Part shown: one piece after another, positions 62,301 through 64,000 of the stretch
Position numbering within the stretch: position 1 is the first letter of the stretch
How the letters are laid out: every line of letters starts with the position of its first letter
Source: CAZLRH01 sp964562015
GTDB lineage: Bacteria; Verrucomicrobiota; Verrucomicrobiia; Opitutales; JABDGR01
Direction: 5' to 3'
DNA: 64,000 nucleotides
Assembly: GCA_964562015.1 (NCBI GenBank)
Contig: CAZLRH010000008.1
Span: forward strand, 62,001 to 126,000
Position numbers and translations under genes: made by a program
The notes under the pieces: generated by a model
Database searches by the model: none
Seen by the model: only the letters and a program-made list of their open reading frames with translations
What the model was told of the DNA's origin: nothing

Positions 62301-64000
62301 GAACCGCACCATCAGCCTGCCATTCCTCGTGAATGGCAGTTATTCCGTGGGCAACTCGACGGACCTCACCTTCTCGGGCAACGGCTCCATTTCCACCGCG
62401 AACACGACTGAGACGATCACCGTCGGCAGCGGCATCAACCATACCTGGTCGGGTGTCATCTCCGGCGGCAATACGGCAGGCGGCATTGTGAAAGACGGCG
62501 CGGGCAAGTTGATCCTGTCAAACAGCGCGAGCAATTTCACGAGTTCGCTGACCATCAACAACGGCACGGTGGAAGTGAGCAATCTCTCCACGACCGGACT
62601 GTCCATCGGCAATGTGGCCGGCGGCACCAGCCAGTTGGGCAAGGGCAATGTCACCGTGTCGGCCGGCACGTTGCAACTGGCGGCGAATTCCAGCTTCAAC
62701 GGCACGATGACCATCGCGGCGAATTACGCCCTCACGGCCAACGGCACCGGCGTGTTCAACCTGACCAATGGCAACGCCGGCACGAACGCGAACTTCACGC
62801 AGAACGGCAACATCAACTACTCCAGCAGCGGCAATTCGACCATCTCGGTGGGCCGCAATTACACGATGGGCGCCAACGCCACCATCACGCAGACCGCCGG
62901 CACACTCAACCTCACCGCCAACGGCAACTTCTCCTCCTCCGGCAACGCCAGCCCCGCGGTCATCAGTGTGAGCAATGGCGGCGGGCTGAACATCAACCTC
63001 AGCGGCGGCGCGAACAACTCGCTCAACCTTGGCACCAACGACAAGATTTTCTCGGACGGCAACACCACGGTCGTCAGCGTCATCGGTACGAACACGACGA
63101 ATGTGGTCTTCAACGGCAACATCTCCGTGACCAATGGCGGCAAGGTCGTGGTCGGCAACAACGCGCTCGTCAACGGCTCGGCCAACACCACCTACCTCGG
63201 GCCCGGCACCCGTCTCGACGGCGGCACCGGCGCGACCAAGGGCGTGCTGGAAATCCAGAGCGGCAATCTTTCCTTCGCCGGCACGACCTCCTACGCCAAT
63301 ACGCCCGGCATCACCATCAATGTCACCACGAACAACAGCATCGTGGGCACGGCGGCCAACACCAGCATCACCAATCTGGGCACGCTCACCAAGACCGGTT
63401 CCGGCACGACCACCATTGACAGCGCCACGGTGAACAACATCCAGGCCCAGCGCATCCTCATCTCCGGCGGCACCCTGCTCAACGGCGCCAGCGACCAGAT
63501 TGAAAACAACACGGGCATGGAACTGGCGGGCGGCACCTGGGCCACCGGCGGCAATGACGAAGTGCTCGGCACCCTGACCCTCGATTCCAACTCCGTCCTC
63601 GATCTCGGCGACAACTCGACCGTCAACAACAGCGTCATCCACTACGCGGATTCCAGCAGCACGACGTGGACGACTTCCTCGGGCAATTTCCTGTCCGTGC
63701 TGAACTGGTCGGGCAACACGAGCGGCAATGGCACGGACCAGCTTTACTTCGGCACCTCGAACACGAGCCTGACGACATCGCAATTGGGCCGCATCCTCTT
63801 CTACAATCCCGTGGGCCTGACCCCGGGCTATTATGCCGCGGGCATTTTGACCTCGGGCGAAGTGGTGCCGATTGGGCCGGCCGTGCCTGTGCCGGAGCCC
63901 AGCACCTACGCTGCCGGTGGCAGCCTGGCCCTGCTGGCCGCCTGGTGGGAATGGCGCCGCCGCAAGGCCAAGGCGGATGCGTATGCAGTCAAGCTAAAGT
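56392..64000 (+). CDS. Giant PEP-CTERM protein with L-type-lectin-like domain and autotransporter-type beta-strand repeats (3' open)
   Basis: An open frame of 2,536 codons runs from ATG 56392 to the window edge without a stop. A signal peptide (about residues 1-38) precedes an L-type-lectin-like domain: 'ISITFDFTMWDGGATPADGL' and 'GGSLSYAQKSGVNGMPGGYF' (to about residue 330). Then come about 2,100 residues of autotransporter-associated beta-strand repeats with signatures such as KTGAGLVLINSANN, LTLTGNNTYTGNTTL and GTLRVAGGGA, rich in Asn, Gly and Thr. It ends in the sorting signal VPEPS (from 63889), a hydrophobic stretch and WEWRRRKAK, so export to the surface with exosortase-type processing is expected, and no barrel follows. 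A few residues may be missing. The function is unknown; a large surface or matrix fibre is likely. Confidence 0.85.
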   Translation, partial: MNLCTTQRLIIAMLSRITGGRGWAMAGLLLALGMAQAHGQFIFTESFTGSTDSAWIGVTGGTSPGPRLTANATPNAADPEYGQTQIDAPGNGWMRLATTTGNQANAITLNTELPSHNNTISITFDFTMWDGGATPADGLSVFAYDASVNGPFSTNGTFTVGANGGSLSYAQKSGVNGMPGGYFAVGIDTFGNWSSASEGRSGAYPTGNTSIDPGFMPNEIAVRGPGNGQTVGNYSYLVGTGGNNYVNGGNVAALNATTQNLEFGNYTTRPDQDASDFRRLQIILDSNNNLTVYLQVGYTGNLSSLFTVNMGNFTRPDLLGIGFGASTGGQQEVVEIRNVTLTSSGNFNTWYWSNADATAHLTWNDSSNLNWVGNGTVPGAGANTNSTVVFDSTNNLTGNYNVNITGSNKSVGGVYFSGPGSYVIAGNLGLNIVSATPGSPAFITLLNNPSGNANQTIGVTMNITGNNDLQVQNFVSQTLTLSGNLIMGNHNVEFNTAGNTVMSGIVSGTGNLTFDGLGITNLSGNNTFSGKTIIDANATLLLSNANALGSVAGNTTVASGGALALQGNLTFAAEPLNLSGSGAGVYDSGALVNVSGNNVWTGNITLAANSTIGAEAGNLTVSGNINGANNVLTFDVDNTTTVTASGIISGGTTQLVKSESGTLILSGVNTYGGGTTIREGTVQVQTSSSALGTANVTFGDSGTQSTDDLALVGAGSSNLTYANNLTVANFGNNVTIGGNTTGSNVVTTFSGLLTANRTVNLQETNTASGSSTSFTGNISGNGSIVKTQAGVVTLSGNNSFTGGLTLRDGTLQITGNNNTLGGGGTGNVTIGDSSTPAGDNLNLLAIGSANRTYANAITVNNYGNLVSIGGNTTGNNVLTTYSGALVLNRDVNLQETNANLTTSRTEFSGNISGAGNLTKTGAGLVLINSANNNSNMTGNVTVSTGTLRVAGGGAIGDLSGVTVNSGALFDVTANETVGSIAGAGNIALSNGNLLTAGGNNQTTTFSGVLSGGNAGSGFAKNGTGTLTLNGTNTYLGNTTVNAGVLQLGSNGAISSTNLTVIANSTVALNVAALNITNNLTLNGAGASGQPAALYNSSNGNTTWTGNLTQGSASSIGSAANTNLTLNGTLTGGNFDITFNGAGNVSLGTNVNSTLNSVNNITVSSGQLVTNANNRLSDNGTVTVASGATLNMNGFTDSVGGISGGGNITLGSGALTFGANGLDNTFGGLISGSGNLTQNGTSVTTFTSASAYSGGNLTIGSGTASTGGVQLGKNSVFGSSTNLTMNGGTFYVNGYADAFNKFTQTASSTVDFQGTSGGNLEFTAMNGTAGTLTIANWAGDLLAGNGGTRFQVTNATTTGLFANGTNITFAGWGTVSKVISLGGGLFEIVPDISSGTYFWRGNAGNVWSTGNEFVRNGSASNGPNASNTIAYFGDNAGNVSLPSTNMTIALANGRTVGTMILAGNASHPYNFDSDTTGTARTLTLQGTSMAFLTVSGNAANFIGGNTARQVNITLGSNLTIQDNSGNTGAGLTLGANASNTFTNGGFYTTVTGSGNTVIKSSMTGTGGLIINSSGPLTLTGNNTYTGNTTLTDGILRLNNGGNATVSSIGTGNFAINGGILDNTSGSTVTLGTNNKIIWGGNFEFLGTGDLNLGTGNVTLSGDTRGVTVDAGNLTMGGNISDGVNSYNMYKYGSGNLILTGNNAFNSLVISNGTVQISGNNNALGTGNVTIGDSATAAASNLTLLATGSANRTYADNIIVANYGNIVTLGGNTTGNNVVTTFSGALVLNHDVSLQETNSNLTTSRTDFTGNISGAGNITKTGAGLVQINSANNNNAMTGNVTISNGTLRVAGGGAIGDTSAVSVSVGALFDVTASETVGSIAGTGTISLANGTVLTAGGNNLSTLFVGIISGGNIASGLTKNGTGTLTLTNANTYTGNTTLNAGRLELAQNTSLGSAGNLVLNGGEIAGITTNRTISLPFLVNGSYSVGNSTDLTFSGNGSISTANTTETITVGSGINHTWSGVISGGNTAGGIVKDGAGKLILSNSASNFTSSLTINNGTVEVSNLSTTGLSIGNVAGGTSQLGKGNVTVSAGTLQLAANSSFNGTMTIAANYALTANGTGVFNLTNGNAGTNANFTQNGNINYSSSGNSTISVGRNYTMGANATITQTAGTLNLTANGNFSSSGNASPAVISVSNGGGLNINLSGGANNSLNLGTNDKIFSDGNTTVVSVIGTNTTNVVFNGNISVTNGGKVVVGNNALVNGSANTTYLGPGTRLDGGTGATKGVLEIQSGNLSFAGTTSYANTPGITINVTTNNSIVGTAANTSITNLGTLTKTGSGTTTIDSATVNNIQAQRILISGGTLLNGASDQIENNTGMELAGGTWATGGNDEVLGTLTLDSNSVLDLGDNSTVNNSVIHYADSSSTTWTTSSGNFLSVLNWSGNTSGNGTDQLYFGTSNTSLTTSQLGRILFYNPVGLTPGYYAAGILTSGEVVPIGPAVPVPEPSTYAAGGSLALLAAWWEWRRRKAKADAYAVKLK
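58440..59400 (+). repeat. Two adjacent copies of a long internal module in the giant protein
   Basis: The coding region 58440-58790 and 58830-59400 share a module: an SSALGT.NVTFGDS or NNTLGG..NVTIGDS start, 'NRTYANAITVNNYGN'-like middle, the string 'GGNTTGNN' or its variant, and 'NLQETN'. A third copy lies at 61530-62130. Copies two and three agree over about 190 residues including GTLRVAGGGAIGD and GALFDVTA.ETVGSIAG. Confidence 0.7.
61530..62130 (+). repeat. Third copy of the long internal module
   Basis: This encodes NNNALGTGNVTIGDSATA through 'LTAGGNNLSTLF', matching copy two (58830-59400) nearly residue for residue in the shared blocks. The two are separated by about 2.1 kb of other repeats, so this is a dispersed intragenic duplication, not a simple tandem. 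Confidence 0.7.

Noticed and set aside
56383..63783. Several long minus-strand open frames opposite the giant gene
   Set aside because: They are mirror readings of the Gly/Asn/Thr repeats (Val/Ala/Arg-rich, without start context or family match); the plus frame carries a signal peptide, lectin-like head and PEP-CTERM.
1..64000. CRISPR arrays, tRNA or rRNA genes
   Set aside because: No regularly spaced identical repeats of 24-40 bases with unique spacers, and no TTCGA-containing T-arm pattern or rRNA core sequences were noticed outside coding regions.

Overview
The window (64 kb, GC-rich, long stretches of co-directional genes) looks like chromosome from a free-living Verrucomicrobiota, most likely Opitutaceae-like. 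Pointers are a very large PEP-CTERM protein built of autotransporter-type beta-strand repeats, a ClpX of unusual layout, several secreted pectin-active proteins, GxxExxY proteins, and abundant short periodic repeats between genes. The taxonomic call is inference; there is no rRNA or tRNA in the window to anchor it.

Layout. 1-8.4 kb: end of a TPR-like gene, two M50 site-2-type membrane proteases, a DUF2442/DUF4160 pair whose second gene is broken, galE, an orphan NtrC-type regulator and a CPA2 antiporter. 8.6-12.8 kb: a large secreted repeat protein with an in-frame insertion, and a GlcD-type FAD oxidase. 12.9-23.7 kb (all minus strand): a sugar-acid and xylose island reading PL4 rhamnogalacturonan lyase, kdgK, SDR, uxaC, a trypsin-like protease, xylA, xylB. 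Two of its gaps are filled exactly by small GxxExxY cassettes with terminal inverted repeats. 24-27 kb: purE, a DUF218 protein and purK. 29.7-41 kb: a second PL4 followed by a GH28-like enzyme, an acyltransferase, a secreted esterase, cysE, methyltransferases and a large secreted protein of unknown function. 41.8-56 kb: housekeeping genes (priA, a Fur-family regulator, nadA, trmL, smpB, rpoZ, an HU-like gene, clpX, an AbrB/PIN pair, a ubiE/menG methyltransferase and an HpcH/HpaI aldolase). 56.4 kb to the end: one continuous open frame of more than 2,500 codons that starts with an L-type lectin-like domain and ends in a PEP-CTERM signal at the window edge.

How the genes fit together. The two PL4 lyases, the GH28-like enzyme and the esterase would release rhamnogalacturonan fragments outside the cytoplasm. 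UxaC, the SDR (probable fructuronate/mannonate oxidoreductase) and KdgK would take uronates toward KDPG, and XylA/XylB would take xylose to xylulose 5-phosphate. The dehydratase and the KDPG aldolase are not in the window.

The most unusual signal is a family of insert-like units. Each has inverted terminal arms of about 30 bp made of 8-10 bp tandem words. Two units carry a PD-(D/E)XK-type GxxExxY gene that begins or ends inside or next to the arms; four others have the same architecture around a short non-coding core. A separate palindromic repeat sits in frame inside ubiE.
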